Assembly (NCBI RefSeq): GCF_004799345.1 | Contig: NZ_SSMC01000002.1 | Location: forward strand, 496,001 to 560,000 | DNA from: Robertkochia marina | GTDB taxonomy: Bacteria; Bacteroidota; Bacteroidia; Flavobacteriales; Flavobacteriaceae | Direction of reading: 5' to 3' | Length of the DNA stretch: 64,000 bases | Shown here: positions 36,849 to 46,669 of the stretch, piece by piece | Layout of the letters: every line of letters starts with the position of its first letter | Position numbering within the stretch: position 1 is the stretch's first letter | Program-made: the position numbers and the translations under genes | Notes under the pieces: model-generated | The model's database searches: none | Seen by the model: only the letters and a program-made list of their open reading frames with translations | Told to the model about the DNA's origin: nothing

Positions 36849-37746
36849 ATACTATTTAAATTATCTGGAAGAACTCGAATCCGAAGCTATTTATGTGTTT
36901 CGTGAGGTATACGCCCAGTTTCAAAATCCGGTAATTCTCTTTTCAGGAGGAAAAGACTCCATAGTTCTGACCCACCTGGCAAAAAAGGCCTTCTGGCCGG
37001 CGAAGATCCCATTTGCCCTGATGCATGTAGATACCGGGCATAATTTCCCGGAGACGATCGCGTTCAGAGACCGGTTGATCAAGGATCTTGGGGTTCAACT
37101 CATTGTAGGTTCTGTTCAGGAGTCTATCGATCAGGGAAGGGTGGCTGAGGAAAAAGGCAAGAATGCCACCCGAAACGCCCTGCAAACCACCACCTTACTT
37201 GACGCCATAGAATACCATAAGGTAGACTGTGCCATGGGGGGCGGTCGGCGTGATGAAGAAAAAGCACGGGCCAAAGAGCGTTTCTTTTCCCACCGCGATG
37301 ATTTCGGACAATGGGACCCTAAGAATCAACGGCCGGAGTTGTGGCACTTGTATAATGGAAAACATTTTGAAGGAGAGCATTTCAGGGCATTTCCTATTTC
37401 GAATTGGACAGAAATGGATGTATGGAGTTATATCAAAAAGGAAAATATTGAGATTCCCAGCCTTTATTTTGCCCACGAAAGGGAGGTGATATGGCGAAAT
37501 GGGTCTTGGATTCCGAAATCGGAATTTCTGATCCTGGATGAAAGGGAAGAGATCGTAACTAAAAAGATTCGTTTTCGTACCCTGGGAGATATTACCATCA
37601 CCGGGGGAATCGAATCAGATGCCGATACCCTTGAAAAGATCGTGGAAGAAGTGTCGGCCATGCGACAGACCGAGCGCGGTAACCGGGCAGACGACAAGCG
37701 ATCGGAAACCGCCATGGAGGATCGCAAGCGGCAGGGTTACTTTTAA
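36841..37746 (+). CDS. cysD: Sulfate adenylyltransferase subunit 2
   Basis: The 301-residue ATP pyrophosphatase-type subunit makes APS from sulfate and ATP with CysN. Seen: the PP-loop ILFSGGKDSIVLTHLAKKA, HVDTGHNFPETIAFRD, AMGGGRRDEEKARAKERFFS, RAFPISNWTEMDVWSYI and the closing ERGNRADDKRSETAMEDRK. Full length. No cysH, cysI or cysJ reductase gene is near, which favours a role in sulfation over sulfur assimilation. Confidence 0.96.
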   Translation: MSKYYLNYLEELESEAIYVFREVYAQFQNPVILFSGGKDSIVLTHLAKKAFWPAKIPFALMHVDTGHNFPETIAFRDRLIKDLGVQLIVGSVQESIDQGRVAEEKGKNATRNALQTTTLLDAIEYHKVDCAMGGGRRDEEKARAKERFFSHRDDFGQWDPKNQRPELWHLYNGKHFEGEHFRAFPISNWTEMDVWSYIKKENIEIPSLYFAHEREVIWRNGSWIPKSEFLILDEREEIVTKKIRFRTLGDITITGGIESDADTLEKIVEEVSAMRQTERGNRADDKRSETAMEDRKRQGYF

Positions 37747-37876
37747 TGGTAACTTGCCTGGTCCGACAGCGTTCAAGATCAGGTTTACTTCAGGAAAATT
37801 GTAGTTATCCTAAAAAAAAATTAAAGAGAAGCTAATTCTTTAGTTCAAAGTATGAAGATCTAACTGACAACATCAA

Positions 37877-39169
37877 ATGAGATATTTTAATTATAACGAT
37901 TACCCTGGTACCATGGAAATAAGCAATAACCAATTACTGCGTTTTACTACCGCAGGGAGTGTAGATGATGGGAAATCAACACTGATAGGCCGTTTACTAT
38001 ACGATTCTAAATCGATCTTCGAAGATCAGATAGAACAGGTTAGTAATACCTCAAAGAAGAAAGGACATGAGGGGGTAGACTTAGCGCTGTTTACCGACGG
38101 ATTAAGAGATGAGAGGGAGCAGGGTATAACCATTGATGTGGCTTACCGTTATTTTACTACGCCTAAAAGAAAATTCATCATTGCAGATACACCGGGGCAT
38201 ATTCAATACACAAGGAATATGGTAACCGGTGCCAGTACGGCCAACGCAGCCATAATTTTGGTCGATGCCCGCCACGGAGTCATTGAGCAGACGAAGCGGC
38301 ACGCTTTTATTGCTTCTCTACTGCAGATTCCACATATTATTGTTTGTGTTAATAAAATGGATCTTGTAGAATTTGAAGAAGAAACCTTCCAAAGTGTTGT
38401 GAGGGAATTTGAAGCTTTTTCCTCTAAAATGATGATCAAGGATATTCGCTTTATTCCCATTTCTGCATTGCTTGGAGACAATGTGGTTAACCGTTCTGAA
38501 AATATGGAGTGGTATAAAGATGCTCCTTTGTTACACACGCTGGAGAATCTCCATATTAGCAGTGATGTGAATAAGGTAGATGCGAGATTTCCGGTTCAAA
38601 CGGTAATTCGCCCTCAGCGTGACGGGTTTATCGATTATCGGGGATATGCAGGGCAGATTGCCAGCGGGTTTCTGCGAAAAGGAGATGAGGTTACTATTTT
38701 ACCTTCAGGCTTCTGTTCAAAGGTTAAAACCATTGATACGTATGATGGAGAACTTGATGAGGCTTTCGTTCCCCAATCGGTAGTGGTTACCCTGGAGGAT
38801 GACATTGATATCAGCAGAGGAGATATGATCGTACGCACCAATAATCAGCCGGAATTGTCTCAAGACCTGGAGGTCATGCTTTGTTGGCTTGGAAACGAAC
38901 CCGCACGGCACAGGGCAAAATATATTATAAGACATACCTCTAATGAGCAAAAAGCCATGATCAGGGAGATCGTTTATAAGATCGATATCAATACTTTGGA
39001 ACGTAACACTGATGACACTGAAATTGGTATGAATGATATTTGTAAGGTGAAGATCAGAACTACCAAACCCCTGATGATCGATTCTTACCGGGATAACCGT
39101 ACTACGGGAAGTATTATTCTGATCGATGAGGCTACTAATAATACCGTTGCCGCCGGAATGATCGTATAA
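37877..39169 (+). CDS. cysN: Sulfate adenylyltransferase subunit 1 (GTPase)
   Basis: The 430-residue EF-Tu-like GTPase drives APS synthesis with CysD. Seen: G1 TAGSVDDGKSTLIGRLLYDS, GITIDVAYRYF, G3 ADTPGHIQYTRNM, G4 VNKMDLVEF, and the C-terminal beta domains. It is CysN only, without a fused CysC. ATG at 37877 gives 12 residues ahead of M13 (37913), which is an equally plausible start. Confidence 0.95.
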   Translation: MRYFNYNDYPGTMEISNNQLLRFTTAGSVDDGKSTLIGRLLYDSKSIFEDQIEQVSNTSKKKGHEGVDLALFTDGLRDEREQGITIDVAYRYFTTPKRKFIIADTPGHIQYTRNMVTGASTANAAIILVDARHGVIEQTKRHAFIASLLQIPHIIVCVNKMDLVEFEEETFQSVVREFEAFSSKMMIKDIRFIPISALLGDNVVNRSENMEWYKDAPLLHTLENLHISSDVNKVDARFPVQTVIRPQRDGFIDYRGYAGQIASGFLRKGDEVTILPSGFCSKVKTIDTYDGELDEAFVPQSVVVTLEDDIDISRGDMIVRTNNQPELSQDLEVMLCWLGNEPARHRAKYIIRHTSNEQKAMIREIVYKIDINTLERNTDDTEIGMNDICKVKIRTTKPLMIDSYRDNRTTGSIILIDEATNNTVAAGMIV

Positions 39170-39475
39170 ATCATAATCATTCTAAGTTTCGGCAACAGGT
39201 CATAAGCTATTGTTATCCACAGTAACGTTTATTATTTATTGGTAGGGGAGAGGTATTCATACGTTTCAATTTTGCCCTGTATTGGAGGCTGTAAACCATA
39301 TAATTACTATTAACCGTGAGATCGATGACTCTATCATTAGTCTGCCAAATGGGAGCGGGCAAAAAGTAAAGCCATTAAGTAAACAAGAATAAATATAGTT
39401 TTTAAGTAATAGAGGATGGTGATCGTGGATTAGGTATGCTGACCACTGATTTCTGATAAACGATATCTAACAATA
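39170..39475. other. Intergenic region without recognised features
   Basis: The 306 bases between cysN and the third cupin gene are AT-rich. No terminator, promoter consensus or copy of the dispersed repeats was identified. Confidence 0.4.
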
Positions 39476-39817
39476 ATGGAAAATGACATTCGCCCATGGG
39501 GGCAATACTGGGTGCTTGAAGACGCCCCTACTCATAAAGTAAAGAGGATACGGGTAAATCCCGGAGGAAGATTATCTTACCAATACCACCACCATCGATC
39601 AGAGGTTTGGACGATTGTTGAAGGGGTAGGGCGTATAACCCTTGATGGAGAAGTCAAAGATTATACGGTAGGCGAAGTAGTGCAGATACCACAGGGCGTA
39701 AAACACCGAATACAAAATGCTTCCGATACTCCATGTGTGTTTATTGAGGTTCAACATGGTACTTATTTCGGGGAGGATGATATTGTGCGCATCGAAGACG
39801 ATTACAATCGGAAATAG
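39476..39817 (+). CDS. Stand-alone phosphomannose-isomerase-type cupin (copy 3)
   Basis: The 113-residue cupin is closely similar to copies 1 and 2 (DIRPWGQYWVLEDAPTHKVK, YQYHHHRSEVWTIVEG, IPQGVKHRIQN, FIEVQHGTYFGEDDIVRIED). It is the shortest copy. It stands after the sulfation operon with no manC, gmd or other mannose gene beside it. It may be an extra isomerase or a duplicate whose role has changed. Sequence alone does not decide. Confidence 0.8.
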   Translation: MENDIRPWGQYWVLEDAPTHKVKRIRVNPGGRLSYQYHHHRSEVWTIVEGVGRITLDGEVKDYTVGEVVQIPQGVKHRIQNASDTPCVFIEVQHGTYFGEDDIVRIEDDYNRK

Positions 39818-40054
39818 ATTTTGCGATTGGTTTCTTCATGTTGAATTCCAATAAAAAGTGGTACCCGGATGCTCAGTATAGTTAAACAATTTTCCGGCTT
39901 CTATGAAACATGCATCTGAATGACCACACCCAAACAATGTATTCAAATCGACACCTCATTTTTAGATCAAGAATACAGTAATCCCTGGCGATGAGTGATG
40001 GTATTTACAATTGCTTAATTCTGAATTTTAATTCTACCACTTTTTTCAAGAAAC

Positions 40055-41137
40055 TTAAAAATCCCGGATTGCCCTTGTGGCAAGAATTTTTGAGTTTTTT
40101 CTGAATCCTTCAGAGATCTCACAGATGTCGAAGTAGATGGTAGAGCCGCCTATGCCTTCGAAATTAAGGATCATCACTTTTTCGAGGGCATTCTTTTTTG
40201 CCAATACTCCCAGTTCATTGGAGGTCCAATAATGATCAAAGCCAAATCCGTAGGCGTTCGGAGATTCGCCTGCATGATAAAGATTTTGGCAGAGGTAATA
40301 GACTTCGAAATCAGACCCCAGGTACCAGTCGTCATAGCCATTAAGTTCCAGATCGTAACAGGCTTTTGCTGCGTAGGTTCCTTCTCCATATGTATCTACA
40401 ATGTATTGGGTGTTGATCTCTCCATTTAAGGAAGTATTTCCGTTAAATATTGGCGATTCCGGGGCTGCACCTTCCGGGGCCCAGGGCAGATCACTGGTGG
40501 CCAGATCTTCCGGTGCGGCAATAAGTCCGTGTACTTCGCCCTCTACATACCGATCATCTTCCGGTTGAAAAATATAGAACACATACCCTCCCTGGAAATA
40601 TTCTCCTATTGCAGGAGTATGGCAACCTTGCTCATTCACAGGTTGATTTTCGGGAGTATCCGGACAGGTGTCGAGGGCATTAGACACTCCGTCGTTGTCG
40701 TCATCTTTCTGAGAAGGAGTGCAGCCTGATGCATCGGCATTCTCCCCTGCAGGACTTTCCGGACATTCGTCATTGAGGTCATTGATCCCATCGTTATCAG
40801 TATCGAGTTGGGAAGGGCCACATCCGTCGGCATTGGTTTGTTCTCCTTCCGGGGTATTGGCACAGGTATCTAATGCATCATTCACTCCGTCGTTATCGCT
40901 ATCTTTTTGGGAGGGGGCACACCCATTCGCATCTGCCGATTCGGTATTTGGAGTTCCGGGGCAAGCGTCCTCTTCATCGGGAATACCATCATTATCGCTA
41001 TCTAAAGCAGAGGTGGGTTGTTCTGTTGGATTTGACAGATCTCGGGAGACCTGGTCCATATCAAGGTCACTTCCGCAGGAAAAAAGCAGGACTGGAATAA
41101 AGGGCAGCAGGGATCGTAACATCATCTTCATAGGCAT
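40055..41137 (-). CDS. TSP3-repeat lipoprotein with C-terminal DUF1566-like domain
   Basis: The 360-residue lipoprotein has a lipobox LLFSC at residue 21, followed by GSDLDMD, an acidic start like the Bacteroidota surface-lipoprotein signal. Four TSP3 calcium-binding units follow at about residues 46-178 (DSDNDGIPDEEDACPGTP, DNDGVNDALDTC and so on). The remainder, from GEYFQGGYVFYIF, has a conserved pattern (CYDLELNGYDDWYLGSDFE, YWTSNELG, ILATRAIRDF) like the DUF1566 module. It differs from the other four TSP3 paralogues, which end in leucine-rich-repeat-like domains. The start could also be M3 or M5. Likely a surface adhesin or structural protein. Confidence 0.78.
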   Translation of the reverse strand: MPMKMMLRSLLPFIPVLLFSCGSDLDMDQVSRDLSNPTEQPTSALDSDNDGIPDEEDACPGTPNTESADANGCAPSQKDSDNDGVNDALDTCANTPEGEQTNADGCGPSQLDTDNDGINDLNDECPESPAGENADASGCTPSQKDDDNDGVSNALDTCPDTPENQPVNEQGCHTPAIGEYFQGGYVFYIFQPEDDRYVEGEVHGLIAAPEDLATSDLPWAPEGAAPESPIFNGNTSLNGEINTQYIVDTYGEGTYAAKACYDLELNGYDDWYLGSDFEVYYLCQNLYHAGESPNAYGFGFDHYWTSNELGVLAKKNALEKVMILNFEGIGGSTIYFDICEISEGFRKNSKILATRAIRDF

Positions 41138-41716
41138 TCATTTATAATTCGGATCTCTAATGATAAAGTAAAAAAAGATAAGACATCTATAGGGTACATG
41201 TTGTAAATATCAGTCAGACAGGCTGTTTCTTGGCTGAGTGATTAGCGATCCATAGAAAAAAGCAAGTTCAGAATGCCCTTATTTCAAATTTCTTAAAGAT
41301 GATGCAGCTTACACTTATCGTTAATATAAGACCCTGTTTTCATATTAGATGTATCTACCTGCTATTTGAGACCAACTTGAAGCTAAAACCCTGAGGGCAC
41401 AGCAGGTCAGGTATTTGGAATCAGCCTCGCTAATAATGAAGTACTCCTTACAGTTCTTGTTTCTTTCTCGACTGAATTTTCATTCGTTTTAACTAATATC
41501 ACTTTTTTGCTGTAAGTCATTTATATTCAAAAGATTAAATTGTTGTTTGAATTTGACAGCTAATTTCAAGATGTAAAAATTGAAACAGGTAAATAGGGAA
41601 ACAATGGTCAAGTACTATGTTATACCATGTTTTCACTTGAGTATACAGATTTTTAAGGATCATCCGGACCCTTGATTACAAAACGAAATTTGAAGATCAA
41701 AATAGAATATTCTAAG
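41138..41716. other. Intergenic region without recognised features
   Basis: About 580 AT-rich bases separate the divergent TSP3 and sulfotransferase genes. No copy of the mosaic repeat or of the upstream element shared by the other four TSP3 genes was seen. The region must hold promoters for both genes, but no strong consensus box was found. Confidence 0.4.
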
Positions 41717-42598
41717 ATGGAAAATATGGAACTCGTGCGGGAAAAATCAAAGCAGTTGGTATTGGAAAATGAATCCTTTACCCGCTATAAAATGAAGAGA
41801 AAATTCTGGAGGTATATATGGGAGGTATCCATGGTGAAGCGCTATCTTACCTCCGGTCAACGAGGCTTACCTGATTTTATTATTATCGGAGCCCAGAAGG
41901 CGGGAACAACTTCACTACACAGTTATCTGTCTGAACACCCTTTGGTACTCCCGCCAAAAATTAAGGAGATCCACTATTTTGATCTGAGTTATGACCGGGG
42001 CACGGGATGGTATCGATCTTTATTTCCTCTTAAAAAGGAGCTCAATGGCCATATAACCGGAGAAGCAAGTCCCCTTTATCTTTATTACCCTGAGGTGCCA
42101 AGTCGCATAAAAGAATTGTTACCGGAGGTGAAGCTTATCGTTTTGCTGAGAGATCCTGCAAAAAGAGCCATTTCTCACGTACATCACATGATACGACGAG
42201 GACTTGAAACACGGTCGCTGGAGGAGGTTTTTGCTGATGGTTTTGATGCACGGCTTCAATATGAACAGCGTTTAAGTGATCCCTGGGCAAAAAAGACTTT
42301 TAATTATCTTGACCGTGGGCTGTATGCGGATCAATTGAAGCGATGGTTTGACTGTTTCGACAGAGATCAGTTTCTGATCCTACGGAGCGAGGATTTCTAT
42401 GCCAACACTCCGGAGACAGTAAGTAAGACCCTGGAATTTCTGGAACTTCCTGAATATGATGGTATCAATTTTGAAAAAGCACATAACCAGCATGGGTACA
42501 AAAAGCCCGATCCGGCACTGGTAAAAGCACTTCAGGAGTGGTACTCGCCAAACAACAGGGAGTTGGAAAAGCTATTGGGGATGGATTTTAAATGGTAA
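41717..42598 (+). CDS. PAPS-dependent carbohydrate sulfotransferase
   Basis: The protein has about 293 residues from ATG 41717, with a TTG 45 bases upstream as alternative. Seen: PDFIIIGAQKAGTTSLHSYL (5'-phosphosulfate loop), PPKIKEIHYFD, GEASPLYLYYPEVPSRI, LIVLLRDPAKRAISHVHHMI (3'-phosphate site with Arg and Ser) and LRSEDFYANTPETV. This is the heparan/polysaccharide O-sulfotransferase pattern. It is the second sulfotransferase in the window and of a different subfamily from the one at 33127, which suggests two sulfation sites. Monocistronic. Confidence 0.9.
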   Translation: MENMELVREKSKQLVLENESFTRYKMKRKFWRYIWEVSMVKRYLTSGQRGLPDFIIIGAQKAGTTSLHSYLSEHPLVLPPKIKEIHYFDLSYDRGTGWYRSLFPLKKELNGHITGEASPLYLYYPEVPSRIKELLPEVKLIVLLRDPAKRAISHVHHMIRRGLETRSLEEVFADGFDARLQYEQRLSDPWAKKTFNYLDRGLYADQLKRWFDCFDRDQFLILRSEDFYANTPETVSKTLEFLELPEYDGINFEKAHNQHGYKKPDPALVKALQEWYSPNNRELEKLLGMDFKW

Positions 42599-42795
42599 GC
42601 CGGCCCGGTTAAACGACTATCATATCTTTTATTACGGTGCACTCTAGGTTATCAGTCTTCAAACCAACTAAATACCTTGCTACAGATCCGAGAAGTAAAT
42701 CGTTATAAGGATCAAATTATTTCATTTCATTCTAACACTATCGTAAACCATAAGTAAATGCTCGTTTCTATACCATTCTACTATTATAAAGTATT

Positions 42796-44274
42796 GTGAG
42801 TCTTACAGATCAAATAAAACGTTCAGGATTCTGGCAAGCCCTTGAGGTCCTGGTTTTGGTGATTACCCAATTTGTATACTTTGGGGTTATGGCGCGTATT
42901 TTGGAAAAATCAGATTACGGGTTGATGGCTATAGCCAATGGATTTGTTGCTTTGGGTATGATCTTCGCAGAAGGAGGAATGGGTGCTGCGCTGATACAGA
43001 AACAGAACGCCCTTAAAAGTCATAGTAAAGCCGCATTGCAGGGCAGTATATTATTTAGCTTGTGCATCGTTGGCCTTTTCTATTTGATGGCCCCTTTAAT
43101 AGCCGCAGCATTTGATCAACCCATGCTTGCCGAATTGGTAAGGGTTATTGCCTGGAATTTCGTCTTGTTAGCTATCTACAGTATTCCGTTGAGCCTGCTT
43201 CAAAAAGAAATGCGCTTCAGGCACTCTGCCATAGTTACCATCCTGGCTAGTGTTATAGCCTATTCCTTTGGGATCGTCCTGGGGTATAAAGGCTGGGGAG
43301 TCTGGTCATTGGTGGGGGCGGTTTTGCTTAACTCCCTCTTAAAAATGATAGGTTACCTCTATCTGGCCCCCGTAAGGTTTTCAATTAAATGGTATTATTC
43401 AGAATGGAAAGAATTATTTTCTTTTGGTTCAGGGATGATTCTTTTGAAGGTGAATAGCTATATTTCTAAAAACGGGTTGATCCTCTTGTTGGGGAAAATA
43501 TTCAGCCCGGGAATGTTAGGGGTTTTTGAGCGTTCGTACCAGATCAATAATATGCCGAGTAACTACCTTGGGCAGATTCTTATCAAGATCATGTTTCCTG
43601 CGCTTTCCAAATTACAGGATAATGAACAGCGACAATTCAGACTTTATGATCACGGTCTTGGGTTGAGTAATTCCATTTTAATGCCTTTATCACTTTTCCT
43701 TATCTATTTTAGTAAAGAAGTGGTTCTCATCATGCTGGGAGAAAAATGGATGGATGCAGTGTTACCCCTGCAGCTGTTGTTTGTTGTGATGCCCTTTACC
43801 ATTTCTTCAAGAATGACAGATGCCCTGATCAGGGCAAAAGGATTGGTGTATAAAAATGTTAGTCGGAAAATGATTTATGCGATCATACTTCTGGTATCTT
43901 GTGGGTTTGGAGGTTATTATTACGGTCTGGGTGGGGCAGCCGTTGCCGTGGTTTTTAGTACCCTGATCAATTATATTATGATGGTGTACCTGGTGAAGGT
44001 GGTATTTAAAAGATCATTCTATCAGGTTTTCTACGGCCCTTTGAAACAGGGAGTATTACTTACCCTTAAGACCGGAATCCTGTTGCTGGGATACCATTTT
44101 AGCTATGGTATGTATAATGCTCCCGGAGTAGTTCCCTTTTTACTTTTTACCACTTTATCCGGTATAGGGGTGTTGATTGCCGGTTTGCGATTCCCTCAAT
44201 TTCTTGGCTCCTATATCAAGTTGACTCTGGATCAGGTTCTTGGTAAGTATGGTTTTTACAAAGGTAGTGTTTAA
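42796..44274 (+). CDS. Lipopolysaccharide/capsule flippase (MOP superfamily)
   Basis: The 492-residue protein has about 14 hydrophobic segments. It begins SLTDQIKRSGFWQALEVLVL and contains FGVMARILEKSDYGLMAIAN and FAEGGMGAALIQKQ, typical of the WzxC/AmsL type. The start codon is GTG. It is the second flippase in the window, but no second polymerase accompanies it. It could export a different lipid-linked glycan or serve a synthase-type pathway. Confidence 0.87.
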   Translation: MSLTDQIKRSGFWQALEVLVLVITQFVYFGVMARILEKSDYGLMAIANGFVALGMIFAEGGMGAALIQKQNALKSHSKAALQGSILFSLCIVGLFYLMAPLIAAAFDQPMLAELVRVIAWNFVLLAIYSIPLSLLQKEMRFRHSAIVTILASVIAYSFGIVLGYKGWGVWSLVGAVLLNSLLKMIGYLYLAPVRFSIKWYYSEWKELFSFGSGMILLKVNSYISKNGLILLLGKIFSPGMLGVFERSYQINNMPSNYLGQILIKIMFPALSKLQDNEQRQFRLYDHGLGLSNSILMPLSLFLIYFSKEVVLIMLGEKWMDAVLPLQLLFVVMPFTISSRMTDALIRAKGLVYKNVSRKMIYAIILLVSCGFGGYYYGLGGAAVAVVFSTLINYIMMVYLVKVVFKRSFYQVFYGPLKQGVLLTLKTGILLLGYHFSYGMYNAPGVVPFLLFTTLSGIGVLIAGLRFPQFLGSYIKLTLDQVLGKYGFYKGSV

Positions 44275-44278
44275 GGCC

Positions 44279-44300
44279 GGCCCCAATGGGGGGCTATTTT
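44279..44300 (+). terminator. Possible terminator after the flippase gene
   Basis: GGCCCC and GGGGCT can pair around a short AATGG loop, followed by ATTTT. The stem is short and includes a G-U pair, so this is a weak candidate. It starts five bases after the stop codon. Confidence 0.35.
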
Positions 44301-44381
44301 CATATTACAAAAAAGCGATAATTGCTCTTCATGGTTAATGCGTTCGCTAACCACAAACCATAAACCGATGAAATCCAGGGT

Positions 44382-46448
44382 TCAATTACAATCTAAAGTA
44401 TAGGGAACAGTTGGAGTTACCTCCCAGGTAGAGGGAATATTGTCCAGCTGTGATTGATTAACCTTGATACAATTCAATTCATGACCATTGATTTTTAGAT
44501 TGGATAAGGCATTGTTATTCGAGACATCTAATTTTGATAGATTAATTCCGTTAAACTCACTGATATTTAGTGTGTTGAGTGTCTTGTTTGCAGAGATATT
44601 GACAGAAGTTACCCCCATGAGATACAATTCTTCTAATCCTTCAAATTGAGACAGAGCGATCTTATAAATTGCAGACTGACTGCTATCGCCGGTAGCTGTG
44701 ATAATTTTCACATCAGGTGAATTCGAAATACTGATGTTCTCCCTGACATGGCATTGGATCAGGTTTAACATTTCCAGACTGGGATTATTATTAACAGACA
44801 GGGTGTTAATTCCGGTTATTTCTTCGTAATACCCCAGGCTCAGGGATGTAAGCAAGGGGTTGTTATTAATTTCAAAAATATTGGAAAAGGTTCCGTACTC
44901 TGTGATTTTCTCTAATACGGGGTTATTTTCAATTCTAATATTTCCTGTAGCCCCTTCGTTTGAGATTGATATACTGTTTATATATAATTCTTGCAGGTTC
45001 GGATTATCCATAATCTCAATGATGTCGGTGGCAATCGTATAATCCCCAAAAGCACCGTAGCTAAATACCTCCAGTTTGGGAAAGTTATTAACGATCAATG
45101 GAACAGCGGTGGCCCACAATCTCAATTCTTTTAAAGCCGGAGCTGTTTCCAGTGCGTCAAGGGTTGAAATAATACCATATTGATTATCATCATCAATTCG
45201 TAGTTTTTCCAGGCTACTGAAATCCTGAATTCCTGTCCAATCATCAATGGTACGCCCATTGGTATCAAATTGATTTGTGATATTCAATTCTGTTATATTT
45301 TCAATGTTTTCTGTAAGCACATAATTATCCAGGATATCGTCATACCCCTGTTCTATGAGGAACTGTTCAAAAACATCATCAGGCACAAAAGTCTTTGAAG
45401 CCTGAGCCTCTTCGGCGGTCTTAGTGGTTTGCTCCTCCCAATACCCTTTGTTACCGGTCTCATCTTCTACATATATCTGCCAGTAATAGGTTGTGTTTGG
45501 TGTTAATGGTGCGGGATTTTCTCCACCCACAGTTTGTCGGTGACGGTCCAGGAAGCGTTCTTCTTTGGCCGTAGAATCCTGATAGTTGCCTGAGGAAGTA
45601 CCAAAGCGTATATATCCTTTACTACCTTCATCCAGGTTCCATTCTACACGGAAGGTGGTGGGGGTGATTTGATCAACAACTATATTGGTGACTACAGGAG
45701 GGGAGGTATCTGACTGGGCATCAGAACAGCCTTCTTCATTCACAGATGCCCCGACTTCAGTGTCCGGACACTGATCTTCAGCATTAGAGACGCCATCATC
45801 GTCATCATCCTTCTGGGAATCTGAACATCCTTCATCGTCTACATTTTCTCCCTCGGGTGTATCCGGGCATTGATCAATATCGTCTTTAACCCCGTCGCCA
45901 TCAGCATCAGCGGTATTTTGAGAGTCGGAACATCCGTTCTCATCCACTTCTTCACCCTCCGGCGTATTTGGACAGTCATCATCTGCATCGGGAACACCAT
46001 CCCCGTCAGCATCGGCCGTATTTTGAGAGTCAGAACATCCATTCTCATCCACTTCTTCACCTTCGGGGGTATTCGGACACTGATCATCGTCGTTTGGAAC
46101 TCCATCTCCATCCCCATCGTCATTACCTTCTTCACAACCGTTCTCATCTACGGTAGCACCCGCAGGTGTTTCCGGGCACTGGTCATCTGCATCGCTTACC
46201 CCATCATCATCACTGTCTTTCTGTGAGGTGCTACACCCATTCTCATCGGCATTTTCACTAGCCGGGGTTTCCGGGCATTGGTCATCGGCGTCAGCTACGC
46301 CGTCATTATCGGCATCTTGAGGTGGTGGTGGGGTTTGTCCGGGTGGTGGTGGCTCAGGGAGGTTGCTATCCATTTCTACATCGCTCCCACAGGAGAATAC
46401 AAGTAACAGGAATAACAGGAGCATCATTTGTCGTAGTTGTGTCTTCAT
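44382..46448 (-). CDS. TSP3-repeat lipoprotein with Fn3-like and leucine-rich domains
   Basis: The 688-residue protein has a lipobox VFSC at residue 20, then GSDVEMDSN and a proline-rich linker. Six TSP3 units lie at about residues 45-245 (DNA 45713-46316). A fibronectin-III-like module follows (PTTFRVEWNLDEGSKGYIRF, PNTTYYWQIYVED), then a leucine-rich-like region from TFVPDDVFEQFLIEQGYDD to the end, closing with VNQSQLDNIPSTWEV. In related proteins such repeats are surface adhesion modules and TSP3 units bind calcium. Of the four leucine-rich paralogues it is the only one with an Fn3 insert. Confidence 0.82.
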   Translation of the reverse strand: MKTQLRQMMLLLFLLLVFSCGSDVEMDSNLPEPPPPGQTPPPPQDADNDGVADADDQCPETPASENADENGCSTSQKDSDDDGVSDADDQCPETPAGATVDENGCEEGNDDGDGDGVPNDDDQCPNTPEGEEVDENGCSDSQNTADADGDGVPDADDDCPNTPEGEEVDENGCSDSQNTADADGDGVKDDIDQCPDTPEGENVDDEGCSDSQKDDDDDGVSNAEDQCPDTEVGASVNEEGCSDAQSDTSPPVVTNIVVDQITPTTFRVEWNLDEGSKGYIRFGTSSGNYQDSTAKEERFLDRHRQTVGGENPAPLTPNTTYYWQIYVEDETGNKGYWEEQTTKTAEEAQASKTFVPDDVFEQFLIEQGYDDILDNYVLTENIENITELNITNQFDTNGRTIDDWTGIQDFSSLEKLRIDDDNQYGIISTLDALETAPALKELRLWATAVPLIVNNFPKLEVFSYGAFGDYTIATDIIEIMDNPNLQELYINSISISNEGATGNIRIENNPVLEKITEYGTFSNIFEINNNPLLTSLSLGYYEEITGINTLSVNNNPSLEMLNLIQCHVRENISISNSPDVKIITATGDSSQSAIYKIALSQFEGLEELYLMGVTSVNISANKTLNTLNISEFNGINLSKLDVSNNNALSNLKINGHELNCIKVNQSQLDNIPSTWEVTPTVPYTLDCN

Positions 46449-46648
46449 GAGAGGTTTGTTGTTAATTAGCTGTATTTCGTTATTGGTTGTTTGCGATCAG
46501 TTCATGACCATGATGGATTGTACATCTGTTAACAGATAGTGGAGCACGCGATATACCGTATCCTATTGATACGATGCGATCTGTGAGGTGAGGGGGAGAG
46601 TTTGTTTAGTTTGGTAAAATACTGAAAATCAAGTTTTTATAATACAAA

Positions 46649-46663
46649 AAATTCGTTTTTAAC
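46649..46663 (-). promoter_or_regulatory. Shared upstream element of TSP3 genes (copy 1)
   Basis: AAATTCGTTTTTAAC occurs about 200 bases upstream of the TSP3 gene starting at 46448. The same 15 bases lie 131-168 bases upstream of the other three leucine-rich TSP3 genes. An imperfect ACTGAAAATCAAG lies beside it. Conservation suggests a promoter or regulator site, but the function is not shown. Confidence 0.45.
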
Positions 46664-46669
46664 TTTTTT

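Noticed and set aside
42796-44274. Second complete Wzx/Wzy pathway
   Set aside because: Only a flippase is present in this part. No second polymerase or initiating transferase was recognised.
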